Part shown: one piece after another, positions 10,738 through 21,146 of the stretch
How the letters are laid out: each line of letters begins with the position of its first letter
Position numbering within the stretch: position 1 is the first letter of the stretch
Source of the DNA: a bacterium
GTDB taxonomy: Bacteria > Acidobacteriota > Thermoanaerobaculia > Multivoradales > J023
Direction of reading: 5' to 3'
DNA: 64,000 bases
Assembly (NCBI GenBank): GCA_024226315.1
Contig: JAAELT010000286.1
Coordinates: 40,796-104,795 of the forward strand
Notes under the pieces: generated by a model
What the model was told of the DNA's origin: nothing
Database searches by the model: none
What the model saw: only the letters and a program-made list of their open reading frames with translations
Position numbers and translations under genes: made by a program

Positions 10738-12755
10738 TGCCACCAGCCGCTCTCCTTGAAGTAGTCCTCGACCCGGGTCTCGCCGAAAGCCTGGGTACAG
10801 CTCGCCACCTCGTCGAGCGTCACCTCGAGATCGCAGGTCTGGATCTCCTCGTTGTCCGGGTGGCGTAGGTGGATCTTGTACTGCCCCGGAGGCAGCTCGA
10901 GATAGAGCGGCGTCTGCGCCACCTCGGGGAGCTCCTTCAGGTAGCCTTGCGCGTCGGTGATCTCGGTGACCTCCGCCCACGGCACCGCGTTGACGGCGAG
11001 CATGCCCAGAACCGGCTCCGGGGCCGCCGCCGGCGCCACGGCCGGCGGTGGCGCCGGCTCCTCGACCACCGGCTCGGGAGGAATCTCCTCGCCACCTCCC
11101 AGCAGCAGCCATCCGAGCCCCACGACCAGCACCACGGCCGCGGGCACACCCAGCCACTTGATGGTGCCGAGCGGCGGCCGCAAGAAGGTGCGGTAGGTGT
11201 CGCTACGGGCTGGGTCGATCGGCTGAGTCTCGAGCGGCACCGTCTCGGGAGCGGCCGTCTCGGGAGCGGTAGGGATCTCGGGGACCGCCGTTGTGGCGGC
11301 GGGAACCTCGGTTTTAGTCTCGGCGACCGCCTGCTCGACGGCGCCCAGGGTCTCCTGATCGAGTTGGATCTCGCGAGTGTCCTGCCTGCCGTCGTCGGCG
11401 TCCGGCGGCGGCTCCTCGGCGATCGGTGTATCCAGGGCGGTCTGGATGCCGGTGAAGTCCTGCCGGGTCATCGTGGCCTCGAGCTGCTCCTTGGCCGCCT
11501 CCAGGTGGCCTTCGGCCACCAGCCTGCTGATCTCGTGCGCGGTCGACGCCAGGTCCGGGGCCTCGAGGTCGGGCAAAGTAGGCATGATCCGGGTCTTGAG
11601 TGCCTCGTCCGCGGCCGGTTGCGGTGGCGTCTCGATGCGAATCGTCGCTTCCGGGGGCGCCACAGCCGAGGGCGTCACAGTCTCGGCCGGCCGCGCCGGG
11701 GGCGCCACCGCCTCGATCGGGCGGGTCGTGCGCCCGGTGTTTTCCGACTCGGGCGGCCGGAGCGCCTCCTGGGCTGGTACCACGGTCGAGATCGTGTATT
11801 CGCCGATCTTGCCCTCGAGCACGCCCTTGGCGGTGCGCGTGATCTCGCCCGGATCCAGCACGTCGCTCGGTTCCTGGACCACCCCGGCGGTGGGTGGGTC
11901 GGGCACTGCCATCCCCACTAGCGCCGGCCACTTGCCGGCCGCGACCTCGTTCCTGATTTCGGTGAGCCGTGGGATCAGCTCGCTGAAGGAGCCGAAGCGC
12001 CGGTCCGGTTTCTTCTCCAGGCAGCGACCGACCAGATCGGAAAGCGCTTCGGGACACTCGTCCCAAACGCTGGTCATCGGCGGCGGTACCTTGTAGAGGA
12101 TCTGGTAGACCAGTGCCGACAGGGTGTTGCCACGGAACGGACGCTCGAAGGTGAGAAGCTCGTGTGCCAGAACGCCGAACGAGAAGATGTCCGCCCGGTG
12201 ATCCACGTCCGAGCCGCGGATCTGTTCCGGAGGCAGGTAGCTGGCGCTGCCCATGGTGACGCCCTTCTGCGTCAGCTGAGTCTCGGCGCTCGCCAGCTTG
12301 GCGATTCCGAAGTCCATGATCTTGATGGCGCCGTCCCCGAGCACCCGGATGTTGGCGGGCTTGATGTCGCGGTGGATCACACCCTCGGTGTGCGCGTAAC
12401 CCAGGCCGCCGGCCACCTGGAGCAGGATGTCGAGCTTGTCGGCGACGGCGGCCTCGGCTCGCCGCTTGACCATCCGGCTCAGGTCCTCGCCGGAGAGCAG
12501 CTCCTGCACCAGAAAGGGAATCTCGCCCTCGAAGCCGAATTCGTAGACGGTGACGATGTTCTTGTGCACCAGCTTGCCGGCGATCTCGGCCTCGCGCAGG
12601 AAACGCTTGCGCAGGCCAATATCCTCGACCGAGCACACCTTGATCGCCACGTCGCGCTTCAGGTAGGCGTCGCGCCCCTGGTAGACCACGCCGAAGCTGC
12701 CCTGCCCGAGCTTGGCGGTCACCTCGTACTTACCGATTTTCTGGAAGTCGATCAC
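10734..12755 (-). CDS. Transmembrane Ser/Thr protein kinase with PEGA-like C-terminal domain
   Basis: 673 residues. The Hanks-type kinase domain is at about 8-270: glycine loop LGQGSFGVVYQGRD, lysine in DVAIKV, catalytic loop VIHRDIKPANI and activation segment IMDFGIAKL, with PPEQIRG downstream. A long Pro/Glu-rich linker (about 290-540) leads to a single membrane helix (VPAAVVLVVGLGWLLLGG). A short extracytoplasmic domain follows, with a PEGA-like signature (LYLELPPGQYKIHLRHPD). It is the middle gene of NUDIX - kinase - exported protein, with a 10-nt gap before it and a 4-nt overlap after it. Catalytic residues look complete, so it should be an active receptor kinase; the ligand is unknown. 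Confidence 0.93.
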   Translation of the reverse strand: MIDFQKIGKYEVTAKLGQGSFGVVYQGRDAYLKRDVAIKVCSVEDIGLRKRFLREAEIAGKLVHKNIVTVYEFGFEGEIPFLVQELLSGEDLSRMVKRRAEAAVADKLDILLQVAGGLGYAHTEGVIHRDIKPANIRVLGDGAIKIMDFGIAKLASAETQLTQKGVTMGSASYLPPEQIRGSDVDHRADIFSFGVLAHELLTFERPFRGNTLSALVYQILYKVPPPMTSVWDECPEALSDLVGRCLEKKPDRRFGSFSELIPRLTEIRNEVAAGKWPALVGMAVPDPPTAGVVQEPSDVLDPGEITRTAKGVLEGKIGEYTISTVVPAQEALRPPESENTGRTTRPIEAVAPPARPAETVTPSAVAPPEATIRIETPPQPAADEALKTRIMPTLPDLEAPDLASTAHEISRLVAEGHLEAAKEQLEATMTRQDFTGIQTALDTPIAEEPPPDADDGRQDTREIQLDQETLGAVEQAVAETKTEVPAATTAVPEIPTAPETAAPETVPLETQPIDPARSDTYRTFLRPPLGTIKWLGVPAAVVLVVGLGWLLLGGGEEIPPEPVVEEPAPPPAVAPAAAPEPVLGMLAVNAVPWAEVTEITDAQGYLKELPEVAQTPLYLELPPGQYKIHLRHPDNEEIQTCDLEVTLDEVASCTQAFGETRVEDYFKESGWWQ

Positions 12756-12765
12756 GGCCGGGGAA

Positions 12766-13335
12766 TCATAGCATTTCGGATGCTCGGCAAAGCTCGAGCC
12801 AGTGGAAGGCGGCGACCACCAGTGAGTGGGTGATTCGACCCTCGCGTAGGAGCGCCGGGATCTCGCTGCGGGGCACCAGCACCACTTCCAGATCCTCTCC
12901 CTCGTCGGGCTGCGGCTCGACGGTGCGCCGGGCGCCCTCGATCAACCAGGTGGTGCAGACATTGTCCTGGATGGCTGGGTTGGGATGTACGGTGCCGAGC
13001 TTCACCGGTGCCTCGCCGGTGTAGCCGGTCTCTTCCACGAGCTCGCGCGCGGCGCCCACGCCAGCGTCCTCGCCCGGCTCCAGCACGCCGCCTGGGATCT
13101 CGAACGTCAAACGGTCGATGCCGTGGCGGTACTGGACCACCAGCACCACCTCGTCGTCTGGTGTCAGGGCCACGACGTTGGCCCAGTCCGGCATACGGAG
13201 GACCTGATATGTGGCCGCCCGCCCGGTGCGTGGTGAGCGGCGCACGATTTCCTGCACGCCAAAGACTCCGCGCTCGAGCACCTCACCGGTCTCGAGCGTC
13301 TCCCAGATTCGGGGTCTTGCAGTCCCAGGCTTCAT
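12766..13335 (-). CDS. NUDIX hydrolase (ADP-ribose pyrophosphatase-like)
   Basis: 189 residues. The Nudix box reads GGVLEPGEDAGVGAARELVEETG in context, with the metal-binding R-E-L-x-E-E-x-G present. The flanking layout (TFEIPGGVLEPGE, then PNPAIQDNVCTTWLI) resembles the ADP-ribose/nucleoside-diphosphate-sugar pyrophosphatase branch (inference). Start chosen at the ATG at 13335; the frame is open further upstream but there runs antisense through the symporter gene. Only 19 nt separate this start from the divergent symporter start, so the two promoters must overlap or lie inside the coding regions. It leads the operon with the kinase at 10734-12755. Confidence 0.88.
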   Translation of the reverse strand: MKPGTARPRIWETLETGEVLERGVFGVQEIVRRSPRTGRAATYQVLRMPDWANVVALTPDDEVVLVVQYRHGIDRLTFEIPGGVLEPGEDAGVGAARELVEETGYTGEAPVKLGTVHPNPAIQDNVCTTWLIEGARRTVEPQPDEGEDLEVVLVPRSEIPALLREGRITHSLVVAAFHWLELCRASEML

Positions 13336-13354
13336 ACCATAACGTCGCGACACG

Positions 13355-14613
<1,259 letters not shown>

Positions 14614-14617
<4 letters not shown>

Positions 14618-15435
14618 CTTCGTTGAACATGAAACGGGTGCTGATCACCGGCGCCGCCCGGGGCCTGGGCCGGGCGATGGCCGAGAGCTTCGCCGCCGAA
14701 GGCGCGGAGGTGGTGCTCACCGACCTCGACGCCGAGGGCCTCGACGACGCCCGCGAAGCGCTGTCGAGCGCCGGCGCGCGCTGCCGCACCTACGTCCTCG
14801 ACGTCACTGATCCGGCCGCCATCGCCGAAGCGCGCGAGGCGCTGCACGCAGACGCTGGCACCGTCGACATCCTGGTCAACAACGCCGGCGTGGTGTTTGG
14901 CGGCGAGTTCCTCGAGGTGCCGCTCGAAAAGCATCACCTGACCTACCGGGTCAACGTCGAGGGCCCGGTCAACATGACTCACGCCTTCCTGGAAGACGTG
15001 ATCGGTTCGCCCCGAGGGCACCTGGTGTACATCGCCAGCGCTTCGGGCTACGTCGGGCTGCCGGGCGGCACCACCTACGCGTCCAGCAAGTGGGCGGCGA
15101 TCGGCTTCGCCGAGTCGATCCGCGCCGAGCTCAAGCATCAGGGCCATCGCCGGGTGGGGGTCACCACGGTGTGTCCGACCTACATCGCCACCGGCATGTT
15201 CGAGGGCGTCGCGCCGCCCAAGACCACCTCCATGCTCGATCCGGCGCGGATCGCCGCCAAGGTGGTGACTGCGGTCAAGCGCCGCAAGGTCTGGGTACGC
15301 GAGCCCTGGATCGTCAAGATCACGCCGCTGCTCAAGCACGGCCTGCCGACGCCGGTCTCCGACTTCCTGAGCGACGCCTTTGGCGCCTCGAAGAGCATGG
15401 ACCACTGGCAGGGCCACGGCAAGTCCGGGGAATGA
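14614..15435 (+). CDS. Short-chain dehydrogenase/reductase (SDR)
   Basis: 273 residues, a classical SDR. The nucleotide-binding TGAARGLGRAM is at about residues 10-20. NNAG follows near residue 90, and the catalytic Ser and Tyr-x3-Lys lie in IASASGYVGLPGGTTYASSK. An Asp after the second strand (VVLTDLDAEG) suggests an NAD(H) preference (inference from the family rule). It overlaps the symporter by 4 nt at its start and the TraB-like gene by 4 nt at its end. Substrate unknown. Confidence 0.92.
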
Positions 15436-16661
15436 GCGCCGAAGAGCCGGCCGCCGAGCCGGAGCTTGACGGCCCCCCGGCCGAAGGCGAACCGTATCCG
15501 CCCGAGGTCCGCTTTCTCGATCTGGACGGCCGCCAGGTGATCCTTGTGGGCACAGCCCACGTCTCACGCAGCTCGGTGGACCTGGTGCGCCGGGTGATCG
15601 AGCGCGAGCGTCCCGACTGCGTGTGCGTCGAGCTCGACGCACATCGCTACGAGTCGCTGGCCAAGGAAAAGAAGTGGGAGTCGCTCGACCTCAAGCAGAT
15701 CATCCGCAAGAAGCAGCTGCCGACCCTTCTTCTGAACCTACTGCTCGCGGCCTACCAGAAGCGACTCGGCGGCGAGCTCGGGGTACAGCCCGGCCGCGAG
15801 TTGCTCGAGGCCGCGCGGGTGGCCGACGAGCACGGCATCCCGATCGAGCTCTGCGACCGCGACGTGCGGGTGACCTTGCGGCGGGCTTCTCACGCGACCT
15901 CGTTCTTCCGCAAGCTCCTGCTCATGTCCGAGCTGTTGGTGGCGATGTTCGACACCACCGAGATCTCCGAGGAGCAGCTCGAGAAGCTCAAGGACAAAGA
16001 CGTGCTGACCGAGCTCATGGATGACCTGGGCCGCGCCTTGCCGGCGCTCAAGAGGGTCTTGATCGACGAGCGGGACGACTACCTCTCGGAGCGGCTGCGG
16101 CGATCGGTGGGTGATCGGATCGTCGGCGTGGTCGGTGCCGGTCATCTGGAGGGCATCTGCAGGGCGCTGGGGGAGGAACGGCAGGTGGATCTCGATGCGC
16201 TGAGCACAATCCCGCCGGTGTCGGGTTTCTGGAAGGTCGCCGGCTGGGGCGTGCCGTTGGCGATCCTGGGCGCTCTGGGCTGGATCGGTTTCACCCAGGG
16301 TGCTGACGAAATGGGCGAGGACATCGTCTTCTGGATCCTCGCCAACGCCATCCCGACCGCGATAGGCGGCATCCTGGCCATGGCGCATCCGCTGACCATC
16401 CTCGCCGGTTTCGTCGCGGCTCCGCTCACCAGCCTGACGCCGGTGATCGGCGCCGCCTACGTGACGGCGTTCGTCCAGGCCTGGGTTCGGCCGCCGGTGG
16501 TCAAGGAGTTCCAGACCGTGGCCGACGACCTGATGGTGCTGCGCAAGTGGTGGCAGAATAAGTTACTGAAGATCTTCCTGGCCTTCATGCTGCCGGGCTT
16601 CGGGAGCATCCTCGGCTCGCTTCTCGGAGGCGGCAAGATCTTCTCCAGCCTGTTCCGGTGA
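15432..16661 (+). CDS. TraB/PrgY-family membrane protein
   Basis: 409 residues. The N-terminal TraB domain has the conserved GTAHVSR near residue 38, a VCVELDAHRY block near 62 and VGVVGAGHLEGI near 235. The C-terminal third is hydrophobic (VPLAILGALGWIGF, AIPTAIGGILAMAH, FVAAPLTSLTPVIGAAYVT), giving about four membrane segments. Enterococcal TraB/PrgY lowers peptide-pheromone activity and eukaryotic TRABD proteins are linked to metalloprotease-like folds; the function in bacteria of this kind is not established. It is translationally coupled to the SDR by an ATGA overlap and is last in this three-gene run. Confidence 0.88.
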   Translation: MSAEEPAAEPELDGPPAEGEPYPPEVRFLDLDGRQVILVGTAHVSRSSVDLVRRVIERERPDCVCVELDAHRYESLAKEKKWESLDLKQIIRKKQLPTLLLNLLLAAYQKRLGGELGVQPGRELLEAARVADEHGIPIELCDRDVRVTLRRASHATSFFRKLLLMSELLVAMFDTTEISEEQLEKLKDKDVLTELMDDLGRALPALKRVLIDERDDYLSERLRRSVGDRIVGVVGAGHLEGICRALGEERQVDLDALSTIPPVSGFWKVAGWGVPLAILGALGWIGFTQGADEMGEDIVFWILANAIPTAIGGILAMAHPLTILAGFVAAPLTSLTPVIGAAYVTAFVQAWVRPPVVKEFQTVADDLMVLRKWWQNKLLKIFLAFMLPGFGSILGSLLGGGKIFSSLFR

Positions 16662-16667
16662 ATGGGT

Positions 16668-16696
16668 CCGTCCCTTCGGGACGGCGCTGCTACAAT
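16668..16696 (+). promoter_or_regulatory. Hairpin followed by a -10 element upstream of the kinase-propeller gene
   Basis: A perfect 7-bp stem with a 3-nt loop (16668-16684, CCGTCCC/GGGACGG) starts 7 nt after the traB-like stop, without a T-run. TACAAT follows at 16691-16696, only 11 nt before the ATG at 16707, which predicts a near-leaderless transcript. No good -35 is visible. Confidence 0.4.
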
Positions 16697-16706
16697 CCGT
16701 CCGTTC

Positions 16707-19316
16707 ATGGACAAACAGATCTCACACTTCAAGATCCTCGAGGAGATCGGCTCCGGAGGAATGGGGGTCGTCTACCGTGCCCGCGACCTGCGTCTGCGCC
16801 GCACCGTGGCCCTCAAGGTGCTGCCCGCCGGAGCGCTGGCCGAACCGATGATCCGCGAGCGGTTGATGCGCGAGGCGCAGACCGCCTCGGCTCTCAACCA
16901 CCCGCACATCGTCACCGTGTTCGAGATCCACTCGGCCGGCGACCGCGACTTCATCGCCATGGAGTTCGTCAAGGGACAGTCACTAGACCGGTTGATCGGC
17001 GACGAAGGGCTGCCGCTCGAAAAGGCCCTGCGCTACGCCATCCAGATCGCCGACGGCTTGTCTTGTGCCCACCAGAGCGGCGTGATCCACCGCGACCTCA
17101 AGCCGCAGAACATCATGATCACGCCCTCGGACGACGTCAAGATCCTGGATTTCGGCCTCGCCAAGAGGTTCGTGCCGCCGGGAGTGGCGGCCGCCGGCGA
17201 CGCCTCCAGCATCGCTCCCGGGCTGATGACCCTGACCGCGCCGGGGGTCAAGGTGGGCACGCCCGCCTACATGTCTCCCGAGCAGATCGAGAGCAAGCAG
17301 ATCGACGCGCGCAGCGACGTCTTCTCCTTCGGCGCTCTGCTGTACGAAATGCTGACCGGCGTCGCTCCGTTCCATCGGCGCAATGCGATCCTGATCTTCA
17401 AGGCGGTGCTGAGCGACCAACCGGAGCCGCTGCGGACGCTCAAACCGAACCTGTCGGGCGAGCTCGAGGGCCTGCTGACCCAGGCGCTGAGGAAGGATGC
17501 GGAGGAGCGACAGGAAAGCATGAGCGATGTGCTCACCGTACTCGAGTCGGTGCAGCTCGATCTCTTTGGCGCCGGCATTTCCAGCAGCCGGTCGGGAGTC
17601 ATGCCCGTCCCCGCGCTGCCTCGGCGCGGCGGTGCCTGGTGGCGGGTGGCGGCGCCGGCGGCAGGGGCGGTGGTCGCCGCCGCGGCCGCTCTGTGGGCGC
17701 TCAATCGGCCGCCGGCGGTGCCGGTGCTGGCGAACGATCTACGCGTCTCTGCCTTCCAGGACTCCCAGCGCCAGGCCAGTTTCTCGCCCGCCGGCGACCG
17801 CCTCGTATTCATTCGCGACGATGCAGCCGGCCAGCCCCAGGTGTGGACCAAGACCCTGCCCAGCGGCATGGCGAGTCAGATGACGCCTGTGCCCTTCGCC
17901 GGCGAGCGGCCGCGTTGGCACCCGGTGGAGGACCGCATCATCGTCGGCGCCCACGGTGGCGGCATCTGGTCTCTCGACCTGGCGCCGGGCGCCGAGCCGA
18001 TGCGTCTGCTCGAGAGCGGTGCCCGGCCGCAGCTCTCGGCCGGCGGCGATCGCGTGGTGTTCGAACGCGATCAGGGCGTGTGGATCGCCGGGCCGGACGA
18101 TGGCGAGGTACGACGGCTGGAGACCGTGCCGCCTGCCTTTTTTGCCCGCTGGGTGCCGCGATCTCCGGCCTTCTCTCCCGACGGCCGCGAAGTCGTCTAC
18201 TTCCAGCCCGAGTCCGGCCCGGTCGGCACGCTGTGGGTGGCGTCGGTCGCCGGCGGCGCCCCCCGCCGGCTGATGACGGACTCGTTCCGTGGCGGTGACC
18301 CGGTGTGGACCGCGGACGGGCGGTGGATCATTTACTGGTCCGACCAGGAAGGCGGCATCCATCTGTGGACGGTGGCGGCGCGCGGTGGCGAGGCGCAGCG
18401 CCTGACCCGTGGCGCCGGCCGCAACACCGAGCCCGCGCTGTCGGCCGATGGCAGCCGGATCGTCTACACCACCAGCTACCCGAACTTCGCGTTGCTTCGT
18501 CGCTCGGCGGCGACGGGCGACGACACCGTGGTGGAAGACATCGGCGAGGAGATCGTCCGCCCCACCGTCTCGCCTGCCGGCGATCGCATCGCCTTCTTCG
18601 CCCCGGTGGGGCCGGACATTCACCTCCACACCATCGGCGTGGACGGCGATGGCCGTCGGCAGGTTACGGACCGGCCCGGGGAGCGCAACCTCCTGCCCCA
18701 GTGGTCGGCCGACGGCGAGCACCTCTATTTTTATCAGGAGCGGCCGTCGCGGTCGTTCCGCAAGGTGTCGGTGAGTGGCGGGGCGAGCGTCGAGATACTG
18801 GCGGACTGGTCGATGGCCGGCCAGTACGACACCGCGGTGGCGCCCGAGGAGCGGCGGGTGGTTTACACGCCGCTCGCTGGCGGCGTGCCCGGCAAGCTGC
18901 GCGTCCGCGACTTGAACACCGGAGTGGAGCAGGAGCTCGGCGCCGTGCTCCAGGCGCCCCGCTGGTCGGCCGACGGCGAGCAGATCCTCGGCTCCGACGT
19001 CGAGAACCGGATCTACATGTGCCCGTCCGCCGGCGGTCAGTGCCGCTATCTGGCCGACGGCTTCCAACCGCGGTGGTCGGCGACCGAGGGCCGGATGGTC
19101 TTCGCCCGGCATGCCGGCACGGCGAAGCGGGACCGGAGCCTGGTGCTGTCGATCTGGACGTTCGATCTCGGGAGCGGCGAAGAGAAGCGACTGGTCGACC
19201 GTATCGAGGCCTTTGGCGCACTGGGTCTGGGTTACGATCTCTTGCCCGACGGTGACCTGGTGTGGAATCAGTTGGAATCCGTGCGCGAGGAGCTCTGGAC
19301 GGCCGATCTGGAGTAG
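16707..19316 (+). CDS. Ser/Thr protein kinase with TM helix and extracytoplasmic TolB/WD40-like beta-propeller
   Basis: 869 residues. The kinase domain is at about 8-270: IGSGGMGVVYRARD, VALKVL, VIHRDLKPQNIM and ILDFGLAK, followed by GTPAYMSPEQI, so it has a complete active-site set. A membrane helix of Ala/Val/Gly lies near 316-334. From about 345 to the end are repeated propeller blades with phrases such as FSPAGDRLVFIRDD, LSADGSRIVYTT and WSADGEQILGSD, typical of PD40/TolB-like repeats. This receptor-like architecture is common in Acidobacteriota (established knowledge). Start set at 16707 by the kinase N-terminus. The gene is convergent with 19335-20108. Confidence 0.92.
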   Translation: MDKQISHFKILEEIGSGGMGVVYRARDLRLRRTVALKVLPAGALAEPMIRERLMREAQTASALNHPHIVTVFEIHSAGDRDFIAMEFVKGQSLDRLIGDEGLPLEKALRYAIQIADGLSCAHQSGVIHRDLKPQNIMITPSDDVKILDFGLAKRFVPPGVAAAGDASSIAPGLMTLTAPGVKVGTPAYMSPEQIESKQIDARSDVFSFGALLYEMLTGVAPFHRRNAILIFKAVLSDQPEPLRTLKPNLSGELEGLLTQALRKDAEERQESMSDVLTVLESVQLDLFGAGISSSRSGVMPVPALPRRGGAWWRVAAPAAGAVVAAAAALWALNRPPAVPVLANDLRVSAFQDSQRQASFSPAGDRLVFIRDDAAGQPQVWTKTLPSGMASQMTPVPFAGERPRWHPVEDRIIVGAHGGGIWSLDLAPGAEPMRLLESGARPQLSAGGDRVVFERDQGVWIAGPDDGEVRRLETVPPAFFARWVPRSPAFSPDGREVVYFQPESGPVGTLWVASVAGGAPRRLMTDSFRGGDPVWTADGRWIIYWSDQEGGIHLWTVAARGGEAQRLTRGAGRNTEPALSADGSRIVYTTSYPNFALLRRSAATGDDTVVEDIGEEIVRPTVSPAGDRIAFFAPVGPDIHLHTIGVDGDGRRQVTDRPGERNLLPQWSADGEHLYFYQERPSRSFRKVSVSGGASVEILADWSMAGQYDTAVAPEERRVVYTPLAGGVPGKLRVRDLNTGVEQELGAVLQAPRWSADGEQILGSDVENRIYMCPSAGGQCRYLADGFQPRWSATEGRMVFARHAGTAKRDRSLVLSIWTFDLGSGEEKRLVDRIEAFGALGLGYDLLPDGDLVWNQLESVREELWTADLE

Positions 19317-19334
19317 GGGCGTCCCAGTTTCCCG

Positions 19335-20108
19335 TCAGACGGGTGCCACGAGCCGTTGTTCGAGCCGCGCTTCCAGAGTCTCCAGGTAGCCACCCTGCGC
19401 CTCCAGATCGGCGGTCAGCTCGTCGATCAGGCCGCCCAGACGCTCCTCTCCCTCGCGCTCGAGGCGCTCCCCCAGGCGCTCCTCGTCGTCCCGGCGGCCG
19501 CGCCGCAGCAGCCGGGTCATGGCGCGCGCGGTGCGCATCAGCAAGCGCCGGCTGCCGGTGAAGAGCGAGCGTGCCAGGGTGGTGACCGGACGGGTGTCGG
19601 TGGCGCGGCTGACCGCTTCGACCGTCGCGCGCACCGCCAGCAGGCGCGGGTCGATGGGTGCCGGCGGCACTGTATGGGGCACCTCGGCGAGGACTCCCAG
19701 GCCCAGGGCGTGACGCAGCAGATATGCCTCGTGGAAGGTTCTGGAGAAGGTGGCGACCGCGTCCTTGATGGTAAGGAAGAATAGGATCTTGCGCATTATC
19801 TTGCGGAAGATCACGGCGATCAGGAACGTCAGCGGCTTGACCACCAGCAGCCGCAGGCAGCCGAGAGCACAGCCGCCCGCTGTCGGCGGCACGTAGCCGC
19901 AGGCCAGCACCTTGACCTGGAAGTCGCCTAGGTCGACGCCGGCGTCCGACACCAGGCCGGCGACCAGGCGCCGGCGTAGCAGGTCACGAGCCCAGTCGTC
20001 GAGCACCGGTATCGGGATCAGCGGGCACAGGCCGGTGAGCAGGCTGTAGGAGACCAGCTTGCGCAGGTCTTTGGTACGGGGCTGGGGGGCGAGGTCGCTC
20101 ATGGTCAT
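19335..20108 (-). CDS. Uncharacterised membrane-associated protein
   Basis: 257 residues. The first part is hydrophobic and resembles membrane or amphipathic helices (LVSYSLLTGLCPLIPIPVLD; CLRLLVVKPLTFLIAVIF) with three clustered cysteines (LACGYVPPTAGGCALGC). The last 90 residues are charged and helical, ending in a Glu/Arg-rich coiled-coil-like tail. I do not recognise the family. Start uncertain between ATGs at 20108 and 20102, neither with a strong Shine-Dalgarno. Convergent with the kinase-propeller gene, divergent from 20210. Confidence 0.65.
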   Translation of the reverse strand: MTMSDLAPQPRTKDLRKLVSYSLLTGLCPLIPIPVLDDWARDLLRRRLVAGLVSDAGVDLGDFQVKVLACGYVPPTAGGCALGCLRLLVVKPLTFLIAVIFRKIMRKILFFLTIKDAVATFSRTFHEAYLLRHALGLGVLAEVPHTVPPAPIDPRLLAVRATVEAVSRATDTRPVTTLARSLFTGSRRLLMRTARAMTRLLRRGRRDDEERLGERLEREGEERLGGLIDELTADLEAQGGYLETLEARLEQRLVAPV

Positions 20109-20196
20109 CTGTTCGCGATGCGCCGGGCGGCGAGAGTCTATGTCGTGACAGGCCGGGGTTGAAGCCCGGTTTCGGTCCAGTCCCAGGCGGGGCACG

Positions 20197-20202
20197 TACA
20201 AT
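20197..20202 (+). promoter_or_regulatory. -10 element predicting a leaderless transcript
   Basis: TACAAT at 20197-20202 lies 7 nt before the ATG at 20210, so transcription would begin at or next to the start codon. The start has no Shine-Dalgarno, which agrees with leaderless translation (inference). A clear -35 was not found. Confidence 0.35.
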
Positions 20203-20209
20203 ATGGGTG

Positions 20210-21124
20210 ATGAGAGTCTCGTTGTCCATTCGCCGCCTGGCCCTTGCGCCGCTCCTGGTGCTGGCGCCGTCCGCGTCGGCTCAGGCGCCCTACGACCCGG
20301 GGGACGTCGGCTGGTCGCGGCTCGAGTTCGAGGCCACCAAGTTCTTCATCACCGCCCGGAGCGCGGTCGATCTCGACAGCCGGCCGGCGGCGGAGGCGTC
20401 CTCGGAGTTGTTCGCCCCCGCCGAGGGGGAGAAGGTTTTGACCCCGAGCGGCCCGGTGACCTCGCGGATCGACATCCGCACCAGCGTTCTGGGCCGGGAT
20501 TCCAAGGTCCGGTTCTGGTTCGAGCCTGGCGACGCCCGGGCGCTCGAGCGCAGCGAGCTGTCGCTGTCGAGCAAGCGCCGACGCTACAAGACCTACCGCT
20601 ATGCCTGGCCCGGCGTCCACGCTCACACGGTGCGGCCCCACGAAGGGGAGGAAGACAAGCCGCACGAGGATTGGACCCGCATCGGCGACCAGTACATCCC
20701 GTTCCCGGAAGACTTGAACGGCGCCGTCGTCACCGAGCCCGCGGCGTTGCTCTACGCGGTGCCCGCCGGCGCCTTGAACGAGCCGGGCGACGAGCTGGTG
20801 ATGCACGTCTTTTCACGTCGCCGAGTCACGCCGGTCGACATCCGGGTGGCGGAGCGCAAGCGGCTGCGGGTCGACTACGTCGAGGCTACGCCTGCAGGCG
20901 AGCGCACCGTCAACGAGGAAGTCGAGACCTTGCGCGTCACCCTGCGCCCGCGCCCGCCCGAGGACGACACCGACAGCGGCGGTATCCGCCTACTCGGCCT
21001 CGAAGGCGACATCGACCTCTACCTCGAGCCGCGCACGCGGACGCCCCTGCTGGTGACCGGCAAGATCAAGATCGCGGGGCGGGTACGGTTGTGGTTGAAG
21101 CGGGTGGTGTTGCGGTCGCCGTGA
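20210..21124 (+). CDS. Exported protein, possibly DUF3108-like
   Basis: 304 residues. A signal peptide (MRVSLSIRRLALAPLLVLAP, cleavage near ASAQA) is followed by a beta-rich domain. Features such as WSRLEFEATKFFITARSAVD, a conserved-looking TYRYAWPGVHAHTVRP and a C-terminal GKIKIAGRVRLWLKRVVL suggest a lipocalin- or DUF3108-type periplasmic barrel (inference, low certainty). The basic start MRVSLSIRR sets the ATG at 20210; the frame is open 51 nt further upstream. No neighbour suggests a function. Confidence 0.7.
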   Translation: MRVSLSIRRLALAPLLVLAPSASAQAPYDPGDVGWSRLEFEATKFFITARSAVDLDSRPAAEASSELFAPAEGEKVLTPSGPVTSRIDIRTSVLGRDSKVRFWFEPGDARALERSELSLSSKRRRYKTYRYAWPGVHAHTVRPHEGEEDKPHEDWTRIGDQYIPFPEDLNGAVVTEPAALLYAVPAGALNEPGDELVMHVFSRRRVTPVDIRVAERKRLRVDYVEATPAGERTVNEEVETLRVTLRPRPPEDDTDSGGIRLLGLEGDIDLYLEPRTRTPLLVTGKIKIAGRVRLWLKRVVLRSP

Positions 21125-21146
21125 GCCGCGGTCAGCGATCCGCAGC

